Assembly: GCA_028280145.1 (NCBI GenBank)
Contig: JANQMM010000059.1
Span: 1-25,073, forward strand
DNA length: 25,073 nt
From: Minisyncoccota bacterium
GTDB taxonomy: Bacteria > Patescibacteriota > Minisyncoccia > Phycocordibacterales > JACZSL01
Reading direction: 5' to 3'
A program made the position numbers and the translations under genes. Position 1 is the first letter of the stretch. Each line of letters starts with the position of its first letter. Positions 1-7,915 of the stretch are shown in pieces. The notes beneath the pieces were generated by a model. It saw only the letters and a program-made list of their open reading frames with translations, was not told the origin of the DNA and made no database searches.

Positions 1-1003
1 GAATGCCGGCTCCATAAAAGCGAACAACCCCGGTTTCTTCCTTTTCGATTCGTATATCAAGTCCCTGAAATGAATCATTCGTGGTGCCGACAGGCAAGCT
101 GTCACGCTCATATGCTTTAGAAGCACCATGTATCTCAAGACCAAAGACATATGCAGACGGGTCAAGTAATGAGTTTTCTTCATCAAAATTTGGTCGAAAT
201 CCTCTTGCCACATCATAATAATTTCCATTGTAGGGATCTCCGATCCTTCCTGTATTCAGCACCTCTCCTTTTGGAAATTGAGCGCTCCAATCGGCAAAAG
301 TTATGATGTCGGAGGGAATGACTGAGAGCTTTGCTCCCGTGTGCGAGCCGAGCACCGCCTCACCGAGCACTTGTGACCACAGTGATATTTCTTCTTCATT
401 CTCATTCCTGTTGTACATAAGAAGATTGGACTGCCAAAGCAGACCTGAGACACCAAACTCCAATACTTCTCCGCCATGCGCTCGATTGAACACAATACCT
501 GTTCCACACAGCGGGCAGTACGTCACTGCAAGGGGTTGTCCTGCAACCGTATCATTTACGATCTCACGAGTGACAAGCATATTGAAGGGATAGAACCGAT
601 GCACTCCCTGATATGAAAGTGCAATACCGATCACATCTTCAGCTCTTTCACCTGCTGTCCGAAATACTTTGTCCGCCTCAACCACATCAACAAATTCAGG
701 GTCATCAACTGAAGGAATACAGTCTCTTCCAAAACAACCTTGTCGGATCTCATCAATCGGAATACTGTGCATCACATCATCAGTAACAAAAATATCCCGT
801 TTCGATCGCAGATTTGTCTGCGAAAGTGTCTCGTTATCATTTGAGTGCTCTATTTCGACCACCTCTCCTTGCGTTTCATTCTCTACAAACGGAAGAGTCT
901 CGCCTTCGGGCAGATCAAATGTGTTCATCCGATTCAAGAAGAAAATAACTACCGCAATAGCGATCAAAAGAATGATGATGAGTGGTGTTGGTCTCTTATT
1001 CAT
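1..1003 (-). CDS. DUF3179 domain-containing protein, truncated by window edge
   Basis: This open frame starts at ATG 1003 and runs off the left edge without a stop, so the C-terminus is missing. Residues about 7-23 (PLIIILLIAIAVVIFFL) form one membrane anchor or uncleaved signal, so the rest is probably outside the membrane. The core contains TYCPLCGTGIVFNR, the Cys-x-x-Cys signature of DUF3179, followed by FGVSGLLWQSNLLMY and SLWSQ, also typical of that family. The biochemical role of DUF3179 proteins is unknown to me; the CxxC pair suggests metal binding or redox chemistry, which is inference. The start codon directly abuts the stop of the upstream ArsR-type gene with no gap, so the two are almost certainly co-transcribed and translationally coupled. 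Confidence 0.85.
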   Translation of the reverse strand, partial: MNKRPTPLIIILLIAIAVVIFFLNRMNTFDLPEGETLPFVENETQGEVVEIEHSNDNETLSQTNLRSKRDIFVTDDVMHSIPIDEIRQGCFGRDCIPSVDDPEFVDVVEADKVFRTAGERAEDVIGIALSYQGVHRFYPFNMLVTREIVNDTVAGQPLAVTYCPLCGTGIVFNRAHGGEVLEFGVSGLLWQSNLLMYNRNENEEEISLWSQVLGEAVLGSHTGAKLSVIPSDIITFADWSAQFPKGEVLNTGRIGDPYNGNYYDVARGFRPNFDEENSLLDPSAYVFGLEIHGASKAYERDSLPVGTTNDSFQGLDIRIEKEETGVVRFYGAGI

Positions 1004-1327
1004 TTATGTTCGTCTAAAAATACTAATAACTTTTTCAAGATTTCGTGTCTCGTTATTATCCGAGATCGCATAACAGATCATCTGCCCCTCACGAAAGGAC
1101 GTGACGATGTTTCGCGCCTCCAACTTTGTAAGCTGGTGGCTTGCCGCAGAATGCGAAATGCCAACATGTTCTGCGATCTCATTTACACAAAGCCCCATGC
1201 GGTTTTCAAACAAAAGACAGAGTATCTTGAGCCTCGTCGGGTCAGACAGCAATTTGCATGCGCTTGAGACCTGCGCTATTTTGTTGATCCCTGTGAGTTT
1301 TTTAATCTCCTGTATCCGTTCAGCCAT
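1004..1327 (-). CDS. ArsR-family winged-helix transcriptional regulator
   Basis: The 107-residue protein has the length and layout of ArsR/SmtB repressors. LSDPTRLKILCLLFE (about residues 27-41) is the conserved first helix pair, and VNEIAEHVGISHSAASHQLTKLEA (about 48-71) is the helix-turn-helix with its recognition helix, followed by a beta wing. The metal-binding ELCVCDL-type motif is only partly kept: LCVNEI has one Cys, so the inducer may not be a metal. It precedes the DUF3179 gene with zero spacing. An 8-bp-arm inverted repeat lies 4 bp ahead of the start, overlapping the predicted transcription start, so autorepression of the two-gene operon is likely (inference). Confidence 0.88.
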   Translation of the reverse strand: MAERIQEIKKLTGINKIAQVSSACKLLSDPTRLKILCLLFENRMGLCVNEIAEHVGISHSAASHQLTKLEARNIVTSFREGQMICYAISDNNETRNLEKVISIFRRT

Positions 1328-1330
1328 GGA

Positions 1331-1352
1331 TATATGAATATATGTTCATATA
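1331..1352 (-). promoter_or_regulatory. Probable ArsR operator (inverted repeat)
   Basis: TATATGAA and TTCATATA form a perfect 8-bp inverted repeat around a 6-bp spacer (TATATG). AT-rich 'ATATGAA-N6-TTCATAT' dyads are the usual operator type of ArsR/SmtB repressors. It sits between the -10 box and the start codon of the ArsR-type gene. Confidence 0.65.
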
Positions 1353-1378
1353 CTAAAATAATCGTTTACAGAATGCAA
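1350..1378 (-). promoter_or_regulatory. Promoter of the ArsR/DUF3179 operon
   Basis: On the minus strand TTGCAT (1373-1378) and TAGTAT (1350-1355) are separated by 17 bp. The predicted start of transcription falls inside the inverted repeat at 1331-1352, leaving a leader of about 15 nt with no clear Shine-Dalgarno sequence. Confidence 0.5.
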
Positions 1379-1458
1379 CTACCCTGAAACTGTTCCACTC
1401 TGAAGTCTTCAAATTATTTCAATGGGTTGCATGTTGAATGACAGACCTCAAAAAAGGA

Positions 1459-1944
1459 TTAAACAATGTCCGCCACATGCGGAGCAACTATCTCTTTGTA
1501 ATCAGTTGCATACATGCCAATTGAAACTCTTTTGTCACCCGCATTGAAAATGATTTTTTCGTTTCGTACGACACTTTCGTCGGCATATACATCCAGTCCA
1601 AAGAGATTTCCAAATGGAGGCACGCCACCGGGCACTACGCCCGAAGTCAGTTCCGCAACTTCCTGAGGAGAAGCAAAGCGAACATCTTTTGCGCCAAGAA
1701 CAGTTTTTGCTTTTTTTGTATCAAAACGCCTGTTCCCCGGCACCACGATCATGACAAACTGTTTTCCCTTCTCGTTTTTTACCCGGACAACGAGCGCCTT
1801 TGCTCCTTGAGCAAGCGTGTATCCTTTGCGGACAGCAGCGGCCTCCTCACTTGTACGAACCGCTTCGTGTTCGAAACGTTCAAACCACACGCCGCGCTCG
1901 TTAAGTATGTCTTCAATTTTCTTTACCACCGGATGAAACTGCAT
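1459..1944 (-). CDS. YbaK/EbsC-family aminoacyl-tRNA deacylase
   Basis: The protein is a single YbaK/ProX-type domain (about 161 residues from the start chosen here). These free-standing editing enzymes hydrolyse mischarged aminoacyl-tRNAs such as Cys- or Ala-tRNA(Pro). Visible family features are an N-terminal helix (HPVVKKIEDILNERG), the segment AQGAKALVVRVKNEKGKQFVMIVVPGNRRFD with the conserved lysine in GAKAL, and the glycine-rich VVPGGVPPFGNLFGLDVYAD loop. An ATG at 1965 would add 7 residues, but a -10-like TATCTT (1951-1956) ends exactly 6 nt before the ATG at 1944, so I choose the latter. Substrate amino acid cannot be told from the sequence. Confidence 0.85.
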   Translation of the reverse strand: MQFHPVVKKIEDILNERGVWFERFEHEAVRTSEEAAAVRKGYTLAQGAKALVVRVKNEKGKQFVMIVVPGNRRFDTKKAKTVLGAKDVRFASPQEVAELTSGVVPGGVPPFGNLFGLDVYADESVVRNEKIIFNAGDKRVSIGMYATDYKEIVAPHVADIV

Positions 1945-2158
1945 AAAAATAAGATACGAAATCATTCAGGCAAAGTAAAACGCTGGCCGTAACCAGTCGT
2001 TCTACTCTATGATTCCGGTTGTAACACCGTTCCTTTCCTTCCTCAGCTTTGGTGTTACTCGAAGCCGTAGGTTGGTTCGGAAACCGATCTCATACCTTAA
2101 TGATACTCTTAAGTGTCCGTGGCTTCAACATACAAAAATATATGTATATGTGTATAAC

Positions 2159-2794
2159 TTACGTTTGTGTGCGCACAAATTGCAGAATCTCTTCAGGGCT
2201 GTCGGCAATGTAGTCCGGCTCAAGCGTTGAAAGGATATCGCGACTGTTAAAACCCCATGTTACGGCAATAACACGAACTCCAGCTTTTTTGGCCGCTATA
2301 ATATCGCGTGTTTCGTCCCCGACATAATAGATATTGTCGCGATGGAGCCCGTACGTGCGACCAATGCGACGAAGCGCGCGATGTTTTCCAAAGACAAAAA
2401 TATTCGCTTTTTTGAAATGAAAATATTTTCCTTCGTATTTTTCGAAAAAGAGACGTACATTTTTTGCAGAGTTTGATGTTGCCACTCCGAGGATATACCC
2501 TTCCTGCTTTAGTGTAAGCAATGCTTCACTCATTCCTCTTACAAACGACATATCGGCAATTTCTCGTGACAACATTCGTTGTATGCTGGCAATGAGTTTG
2601 GGACCTTTCCAAAGAGGAATGCCAAGTGTTCTTAGAAAATGTATCGATCTTGTACTGCGAAGTTTCCTTACATCAAGTTCGTCAAGTTTTTCGTACTTGA
2701 ATGATACTGAACATTTATTTAGCGCATCAATTACAAACGCTCGCGTATCGACAAGTGTTCCGTCAAGATCAAAAACGATCATCTTCTTGTTCAT
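2159..2794 (-). CDS. HAD-superfamily phosphatase (phosphoglycolate phosphatase-like)
   Basis: A 211-residue HAD hydrolase. Motif I is DLDGTLVD near the N-terminus (nucleophile and acid/base aspartates), followed by a helical cap that begins around residue 18. Motif II is the threonine/serine in GVATSNSAKN, a lysine lies in the KKANIFVFGKHRAL segment, and motif IV is YVGDETRDIIAAKKAG. The C-terminal VRVIAVTWGFNS is typical of Gph/PpaX-type enzymes. The substrate cannot be fixed from sequence. An alternative GTG start at 2797 is possible, but a TATACT box (2801-2806, preceded by an extended TGT) ends exactly 6 nt before ATG 2794, favouring this start and a leaderless message. Confidence 0.88.
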   Translation of the reverse strand: MNKKMIVFDLDGTLVDTRAFVIDALNKCSVSFKYEKLDELDVRKLRSTRSIHFLRTLGIPLWKGPKLIASIQRMLSREIADMSFVRGMSEALLTLKQEGYILGVATSNSAKNVRLFFEKYEGKYFHFKKANIFVFGKHRALRRIGRTYGLHRDNIYYVGDETRDIIAAKKAGVRVIAVTWGFNSRDILSTLEPDYIADSPEEILQFVRTQT

Positions 2795-2823
2795 CACTGT
2801 AGTATAACAAGAAAGAATTGAGC

Positions 2824-3900
2824 TTAGCGTATTATTTCCGAAACGGTAAGTGGCGCTTCACCAGTCTGCTCTACATGAAAACGAATACGGCCGATTATTT
2901 GGTTCCGGTCTGTGACCACATCAACACGCCACTCTCCGGGAAAGACCTGGCTCTTTTGCGTATACCCTCTGAAGCCCCCGTCACGACCTCCAAGGATCGG
3001 GTACGAAAATCGATCTGTCTCAACCCATTCATCGCGAGTATCATCTCGGTATTGCCAACTGTGAAACACTTCCACGTTAAGATCAGTCGGTGCAAAAACC
3101 GAACTGTATGCATATACCGCCTGTGACTGCGAAATATCAATCCGTGGCCTGAATTTTTTGCCAAATTCATACCACTTCACAATTTCAGACTCAGCAACAT
3201 ACACATCACCCTGACGCTCCACAAAGTGATGAATGCTTGAATCTTTAAGTGCAAGCGGGATAGGAGGAATAATATTAGTGAAGTAAAACACATTGAATAC
3301 TATGTATATGGACAAAATGCTGAAGCGAAGAGCGTGTTTGCTTTTTTCGACAGATTCCGGAATAAAAAGAGCAAGAAACCGCACAAAAAAACGAATGATA
3401 AATAAACTCACCAAGCCGCTGAGCACGAAGACCCACACCCCCATTTGATTCACAATAATAGGAAGATAAAAAATAGCAAAAGAAAAGAGTGTGATGAAGA
3501 AAATACTGATCTGATATTCAAGTCGAGCATATTTTTCTTTGAACAATTCGTTGCCGATAAGGAAGAGAATGATCAGTAACACGAACCACCAACTTGTAAC
3601 AAGTGAAGCGCTTTTGCTGTAGAAAACAAAATATCCGCTAAAAAGACCTCCGAAAGCAAACTGGATAAGAAGCGTCGAGAGCGCCATAAATCCTTTCGTC
3701 GTTTTGCCTTTCACCAGCCTTCGGTTGAATAGTTGATAGACAGTGATACCAAGGGCGGCAAGGATGAGATAGCTTGCAAGAATGATGTTATCGAGCCAGA
3801 GATCAATTCTCGTAAGTGTCAGATTGTCTATGGTAAACCCGGTAAGAAAAGCGACAAGGGAGAGACGACGCTCGTATTTTTTATAGAAACGAACAAGCAT
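2824..3900 (-). CDS. Multi-pass membrane protein with C-terminal DUF2914 domain
   Basis: The first 210 or so residues hold about seven hydrophobic segments, for example IILASYLILAALGITVYQLF and SIFFITLFSFAIFYLPIIV. The remaining part is soluble and ends in a DUF2914-like module: VYAYSSVFAPTDLNVEVFHSWQY, then SQVFPGEWRVDVVTDRNQ and IIGRIRFHVE, with the PGxWRVDV and GRIRF signatures. DUF2914 modules resemble small beta-sandwiches and are of unknown function. The gene starts 18 bp after the stop of the phospholipase-D-like gene and has no obvious own promoter, so the two probably form an operon and may act together at the membrane (inference). Confidence 0.8.
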   Translation of the reverse strand: MLVRFYKKYERRLSLVAFLTGFTIDNLTLTRIDLWLDNIILASYLILAALGITVYQLFNRRLVKGKTTKGFMALSTLLIQFAFGGLFSGYFVFYSKSASLVTSWWFVLLIILFLIGNELFKEKYARLEYQISIFFITLFSFAIFYLPIIVNQMGVWVFVLSGLVSLFIIRFFVRFLALFIPESVEKSKHALRFSILSIYIVFNVFYFTNIIPPIPLALKDSSIHHFVERQGDVYVAESEIVKWYEFGKKFRPRIDISQSQAVYAYSSVFAPTDLNVEVFHSWQYRDDTRDEWVETDRFSYPILGGRDGGFRGYTQKSQVFPGEWRVDVVTDRNQIIGRIRFHVEQTGEAPLTVSEIIR

Positions 3901-3918
3901 AGTAGCAATTAGAGCAAA

Positions 3919-5370
3919 CTAGAATGAGCTTGTGCCCAGATCCTCCATAAATCTATACAGGAGGCTTTTGGCATAGGATTCCTCTTTGTACTCCTGGTAG
4001 TCGACGGAGTATATCCTTCCCACTTCATTGTTCCAAACCTTTTCAAAGTACGCTTTCGCTTCACTTAGTGCCGAAAATGGAGCTTCGGACTCAAGATAAA
4101 CATTCGTCTCCAGATTGTATCCGCCAATATTTCTGCGTGTCAGATTTGCCGAGCCAAGCATGAGTGCGTATGCGTTGTGATATGTAAAGAGCACCATCTT
4201 TGTGTGACACTGCTCACCGTGTGTGTGGCACCAACGAATATCTATAAGACCACTGTGGTCTTTCAATTCAAAAGCAACCTGGCGATTTGGAATACCATTC
4301 TTTGCCCGTCCAAATGCATCTTTGTTCGGATCAAGAAGAATGCGGATATTGGCACCTCGATCAGAAGCGCTCTTGAGGGCGTGTATCACTTTTCTGTCAG
4401 AGAGATAAAACATCGCAATATCAACTGATTCATTTTCCTCGAGCCGATTAATCGCCGTAAGAAGCCTGTCTCTGATCTTCTCTTCAGTGAGAAGTTGCGC
4501 TTGCACGCTTCCCGTATTGTCTGTGATCTGTAACAGAAGTTCTTCGCTTGGCTCGCTGATCGTTTGTCCTGAAAAGCTCGAAACAGCTACTTCAGTTGCA
4601 ACGACATCCTTCCATATGAAGTTGTCAATGATAAGTGCTGTATTTGTGTGTGCACTTGAGCCATCATGCGGGTTTGCAGATGTAACAAGTGTGGAGAGTT
4701 TGAGTCCTTGCGGTGTTATGCGATCCGCAACAAATACCTTGCGATGATTTGCTTTGAAATTAAGCAGTGCCGCATATGAACGCAATCCTATATCAGAGAG
4801 GCGTCCGTCAAACGGATTTGGAAGCCATCCCTCTTTGGTACTGTTGCCGAACCACGAGAAGTATGCGCGCCAAAAGCCACTTACAAGCGGGTTGCTGTCC
4901 TTAAGTTGACTGAGATCAGTAACCACCACCTCAATCCCCGCTTCACGAAGCTCATTTAAGTATGGTGACTCATAGCCACCATAGATGGTATTGATCGGGT
5001 CCGTAATGAAAATGATGTCGACATCCGGATCGGTCTCTTTTTTTGCAACAAGCTTATCGGTGAGTTCGCGAGAAAGTTGGCGATACGAACCGGGAGCTGA
5101 GCCGAGAAAATCATTAAAGAGAAACATATCAAGCAGAATGTAGTGTTCGGCTTTGTCTATCATGTTAAATAGTTCGTCAAATATCTCCTGCTCGGAGAAG
5201 CGGACGCCTTCCTGATTGACATACGTTACATCTTGCAAAAACGTAATACCTGTTGCCGGAACAAGATATACCTCACTTGCAATGGACGTTCCTTCGGGAT
5301 TTGATTTGAATACACCAAAGAGCGCAAACCCAATGGCTACGACGATGAGTAGTTTAATGAGATTGGTCAT
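3919..5370 (-). CDS. Phospholipase D-like (HKD) protein, membrane anchored
   Basis: 483 residues with an N-terminal membrane segment (LIKLLIVVAIGFALFGVF). Two PLD-type repeats follow. The first (about residue 210) has NHRKVFVAD, a complete HxKxxxxD motif. The second (about residue 385) has HTKMVLFTYHNAYALMLGSA, where His and Lys are kept but the Asp is replaced, with the downstream GSANLTRRNIGGYNLE element intact. Family members include cardiolipin synthases and phospholipases that work through a phosphohistidine; lipid substrate here is a guess based on the membrane anchor. TATATT (5377-5382, with extended TGG) ends exactly 6 nt before the ATG, suggesting a leaderless mRNA. It leads an operon with the DUF2914 protein. 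Confidence 0.85.
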   Translation of the reverse strand: MTNLIKLLIVVAIGFALFGVFKSNPEGTSIASEVYLVPATGITFLQDVTYVNQEGVRFSEQEIFDELFNMIDKAEHYILLDMFLFNDFLGSAPGSYRQLSRELTDKLVAKKETDPDVDIIFITDPINTIYGGYESPYLNELREAGIEVVVTDLSQLKDSNPLVSGFWRAYFSWFGNSTKEGWLPNPFDGRLSDIGLRSYAALLNFKANHRKVFVADRITPQGLKLSTLVTSANPHDGSSAHTNTALIIDNFIWKDVVATEVAVSSFSGQTISEPSEELLLQITDNTGSVQAQLLTEEKIRDRLLTAINRLEENESVDIAMFYLSDRKVIHALKSASDRGANIRILLDPNKDAFGRAKNGIPNRQVAFELKDHSGLIDIRWCHTHGEQCHTKMVLFTYHNAYALMLGSANLTRRNIGGYNLETNVYLESEAPFSALSEAKAYFEKVWNNEVGRIYSVDYQEYKEESYAKSLLYRFMEDLGTSSF

Positions 5371-5404
5371 ACAAAAAATATACCATTATTGTTTTTTACA
5401 AACC

Positions 5405-5436
5405 ATAAAAAACAGTTCGCGCCTTGCGGCGCGAAC
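5405..5436 (-). terminator. Rho-independent terminator after the HhH-GPD-like gene
   Basis: GTTCGCGCC and GGCGCGAAC (5415-5436) form a perfect 9-bp stem with loop TTGC. Read on the minus strand the stem is followed by TGTTTTTTATGG. It lies just after the stop of the gene at 5445-6422. Confidence 0.85.
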
Positions 5437-5444
5437 ACAGCTTC

Positions 5445-6422
5445 TTATTTTTTTATGTTTGCCAGATCGAGATAGTGGTCCGATTTCCAAAATCCCGGAA
5501 ATGACTGTTGTGGGGAACGTTTTCCCTTTCTGTTTCGTGGCGCGTCAAGATCCCACTTCCCCTTGGCCTGTCGCATTTGCGTATTCGGACTACCCTCACA
5601 TGCGGCTACCAGAGGACAGAGCATTTCAATTCCAGCCAATTGCGAGCATCGCTTACACAACTGACTGCCTATGAACCACAATGCATGTGCCGCATCAAAC
5701 AAAGAGATGTCCTGCTCTTCGCAGATATCAGCAATGGGTTTGCGTAAGAACTCGGCGACACGTTGTGCGTCGACTATTCCCGAACCTGTCACCGCTCCGT
5801 GGGCGATCATGATCCTCGAAAGATGCAGATCAACCGGGATTGCGCCGTGCGGAAGAGAGGGTATCGCTCCGATCTCCTCAAACAAGATAGCCATAAGGCT
5901 GTAGATCTTGTGGGCAATGCCCGGTAGTCGTTCTATTCCTCCGTTTTGCTTTTTCAGTGCCTCTTTCTGCCTGAGGAAACTATCAACGGAAGGATGGCTA
6001 AAGAAATTGAGCGGGTCTCCCTCAAAGTGAGAAGAGAACAACGTCCCCGCCGTTCCGTACCAACGCTTGCTACCGTCTGTGGGATGAATGAACCCAACAA
6101 GCTGAAGTGCTCTTTCTATCCTGGCCCTTTCGATGGTAAGCACCGTTTCTGAGTAGAACTCCGGGTGCAGGTTGTACAGTTCAACCGACTGACGAAACCA
6201 CACATCACTGCGCGAGCGATATGTAAGTAATGTCGTGAAGAACAAGAACAGATGGTATTCGCGCGAGTCAAGCGCAAGTCCTTCCGGGCGATGCATGTGC
6301 TGAGGGGCAGATGCGTCGTCAACATGAACACGACTGAACAGGTGTGTTCGATCCTGATAAGCCTGAAGTGCACGTGTGATGAGCGCAACAGCCTTTTCTT
6401 TATGAAATGTTACGTTGCGCAT
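5445..6422 (-). CDS. Divergent HhH-GPD (EndoIII/MutY-like) DNA glycosylase candidate
   Basis: 325 residues, not matching a standard family at first reading. Three elements line up in the order found in HhH-GPD base-excision glycosylases. LPGIAHKIYSLM (about 166-177) resembles the helix-hairpin-helix LPGVGRKTA, with the EndoIII catalytic Lys position kept. IPVDLHLSRIM (about 195-205) resembles VPVDTHVxRV, with the catalytic Asp kept. The LCKRC and CPLVAAC cysteines (about 257-276) resemble the 4Fe-4S loop. The N-terminal 120 residues are unfamiliar. AGGAG sits 6 nt before the ATG and a TTGACC/TAGTAT promoter (17-bp spacing) lies upstream, so this gene is translated from a normal leader. Function is inferred; fold prediction would settle it. 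Confidence 0.6.
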   Translation of the reverse strand: MRNVTFHKEKAVALITRALQAYQDRTHLFSRVHVDDASAPQHMHRPEGLALDSREYHLFLFFTTLLTYRSRSDVWFRQSVELYNLHPEFYSETVLTIERARIERALQLVGFIHPTDGSKRWYGTAGTLFSSHFEGDPLNFFSHPSVDSFLRQKEALKKQNGGIERLPGIAHKIYSLMAILFEEIGAIPSLPHGAIPVDLHLSRIMIAHGAVTGSGIVDAQRVAEFLRKPIADICEEQDISLFDAAHALWFIGSQLCKRCSQLAGIEMLCPLVAACEGSPNTQMRQAKGKWDLDAPRNRKGKRSPQQSFPGFWKSDHYLDLANIKK

Positions 6423-6458
6423 ATGTGCTCCTGTCTACAATGTGATCAATCTGCGCCC

Positions 6459-6487
6459 ATACTAGAGGAAAGCTCCTCTTTGGTCAA
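6459..6487 (-). promoter_or_regulatory. Promoter of the HhH-GPD-like gene
   Basis: Minus-strand TTGACC (6482-6487) and TAGTAT (6459-6464) are separated by exactly 17 bp. The leader of roughly 30 nt contains an AGGAG ribosome-binding site before ATG 6422. Confidence 0.6.
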
Positions 6488-6490
6488 ATA

Positions 6491-6519
6491 AAACGAAAAC
6501 GGCGCATCCTTGCGCCGTT
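6491..6519 (-). terminator. Rho-independent terminator overlapping a stop codon
   Basis: AACGGCGCA and TGCGCCGTT (6498-6519) form a 9-bp stem with a 4-nt loop, followed on the minus strand by TTCGTTTTATTT. The stem overlaps the TAA stop of the 6518-7543 gene. Confidence 0.8.
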
Positions 6520-7543
6520 AATGGGGGAAGTCTCCATCTGTCGGTTTGTCAGACAGCTCAAATGAGAGATGCTGAGGCTTGTGCTTGGTCACCACTTCTT
6601 TTCTATAGCGTTTGGACCAAATGACCTTTTGCCTCCATTCATTTGAAACACACCAAGTATGGACACCACGAAACCACGGAACGTCAGTGCTCATCATCAA
6701 GGCTCCCCAACAAGACACCATGTCCCGATCGATCTGAAGGTCTTTCATGATACGTTCAAACAAGAATCGTCCTTCTGACCTCTCCAATGCCCTGCAAAGA
6801 AGATAGTAGTGGTGAGGGTGAAAATTCCTTCGCTCGAGAAACTCGTACAAATCTATGATTTTTGGGTACGAGCACATAAGTTCAAACTCTTTTTCGCTCG
6901 GATATTGTCTTCTGTAACGTGAAGTGATCAGACTTATTTTTCTGGCCGCTCTCTTCAAGTCTTTCTCAAGAGGTACTTGCCTGTTTTCGAGTTCAGACCT
7001 CAATACTGTGGCAAGAAACGCCTTATCCTGAAATGAGACTGAGTACCGGGTTCCCATCTGGCGAGTCCGTTCAGGATTTCGATCACCTCTGAAAAGCCCC
7101 CGAGTCCTGTATCCTGTTTTCACGAACCGCCAATTCTTGGTTCTTTTGCGCATATCTTCCACTAATACACGTTCAATCTCGGGAAACACCTTTCCAAGTT
7201 GGCTTATGGAAAGGGAGGCGTGTTTTGCTCGTTGCCAAATCATACGAGCCGGAGAGCCGTTCTTTATGCCGTGCGTTCTGCGATAGGGATACGATCGATG
7301 TATTCCTATCTCGAGAAGAATCGTTTCTTCCAAAAAAACATCACCAACCTGTGCCGGCCCCACAACGGCCAGTACGTTAATCTGTGGGTGTGGATTTTCC
7401 TCGAAGTTAACCGGGTTTCCTTCCTCGTCGATCGTAATGACGTAACGTGCGTACGTACGTTCACGTTCTACTTGATCCCTCGCTGCTGCCACATCCCGTG
7501 GCGACAGCACACGCTCTTTCGAGTCTGTGATTGCTGTTACCAT
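6518..7543 (-). CDS. Hypothetical protein, 341 residues
   Basis: I do not recognise this protein. It is soluble, strongly basic in the middle and without signal peptide or membrane segment. The N-terminal part has a short beta-rich stretch (ARYVITIDEEGNP, INVLAVVGPAQVGDVFLEETILLEIG). The middle is rich in arginine (about residues 130-210), and the C-terminal half is probably helical, with a Trp-rich end (WFRGVHTWCVSNEWRQKVIW). It could bind nucleic acid, but that is only a charge argument. AGAAGG lies 9 nt before the ATG. A TATAAT box at 7579-7584 on the minus strand gives a short leader, and a strong terminator overlaps the stop, so it forms a single-gene unit divergent from tRNA-His. Confidence 0.75.
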   Translation of the reverse strand: MVTAITDSKERVLSPRDVAAARDQVERERTYARYVITIDEEGNPVNFEENPHPQINVLAVVGPAQVGDVFLEETILLEIGIHRSYPYRRTHGIKNGSPARMIWQRAKHASLSISQLGKVFPEIERVLVEDMRKRTKNWRFVKTGYRTRGLFRGDRNPERTRQMGTRYSVSFQDKAFLATVLRSELENRQVPLEKDLKRAARKISLITSRYRRQYPSEKEFELMCSYPKIIDLYEFLERRNFHPHHYYLLCRALERSEGRFLFERIMKDLQIDRDMVSCWGALMMSTDVPWFRGVHTWCVSNEWRQKVIWSKRYRKEVVTKHKPQHLSFELSDKPTDGDFPH

Positions 7544-7578
7544 CGGAATATACCTTCTATAACTATGAGTCTGTTCAA

Positions 7579-7637
7579 ATTATACCAAATGCTACAAGTT
7601 GCATTATCTTTGTTTTATTGTCTAAATTTGGTATAAA
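7579..7637. promoter_or_regulatory. Divergent promoters for the 341-residue protein and tRNA-His
   Basis: The element TTTGGTATAA occurs twice in opposite orientation. On the minus strand TATAAT (7579-7584) with the extended -10 TGG faces the gene at 7543. On the plus strand TATAAA (7632-7637), also with TGG, faces tRNA-His and has TTGTTT (7610-7615) 16 bp upstream as a -35 element. Confidence 0.6.
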
Positions 7638-7650
7638 AAGGGACATTCAT

Positions 7651-7725
7651 GGCGACTATGGTGTAACGGTCAACACTGCGGTTTGTGGTACCGCCGATTC
7701 GGGTTCGATTCCCGATAGTCGCCCA
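7651..7725 (+). tRNA. tRNA-His(GTG)
   Basis: The anticodon arm GCGGT-TTGTGGT-ACCGC gives anticodon GTG. The T arm is TCGGG-TTCGATT-CCCGA. The acceptor GCGACTA pairs with TAGTCGC, and an additional 5' G pairs with the discriminator C, the usual identity element of tRNA-His. The 3' end is not followed by a full encoded CCA beyond the discriminator. A promoter lies at 7610-7637. Confidence 0.93.
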
Positions 7726-7915
7726 AAGTAGTTAATTTAAAAGACAATCGCCTTGTGAGCTGTTGCTATTTGGTGTGGCTATCGGGAATCGAACGGAACC
7801 TCGCCGCCATCGGTTCAAGGCGAGGTCCGTGGCTCAAAGGGAGCTTTCGAGTATATTACGAATACTTGGAGTAATTCGAGAAAGCGGAATGAGAGGATTC
7901 CCGATAGTCGCCCAA
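7707..7915 (+). repeat. tRNA-His 3'-end copies: direct repeat plus antisense copy
   Basis: GATTCCCGATAGTCGCCCAA, the last 20 nt of the tRNA-His region, occurs at 7707-7726 and again at 7896-7915. Between them, 7779-7794 carries CTATCGGGAATCGAAC, the exact reverse complement of the tRNA T arm (7704-7719). The antisense copy can pair with the second direct copy (12 bp, 7779-7790 with 7896-7907), closing a loop that holds further hairpins. This may be an integration scar with flanking tRNA 3' ends, or a folded RNA transcribed with the tRNA. Confidence 0.8.

Noticed and set aside
669..1337. Plus-strand frames of 78-140 residues over the left-edge genes
   Set aside because: They are antisense to the DUF3179 and ArsR-type genes, which have clear motifs, spacing and an operator.
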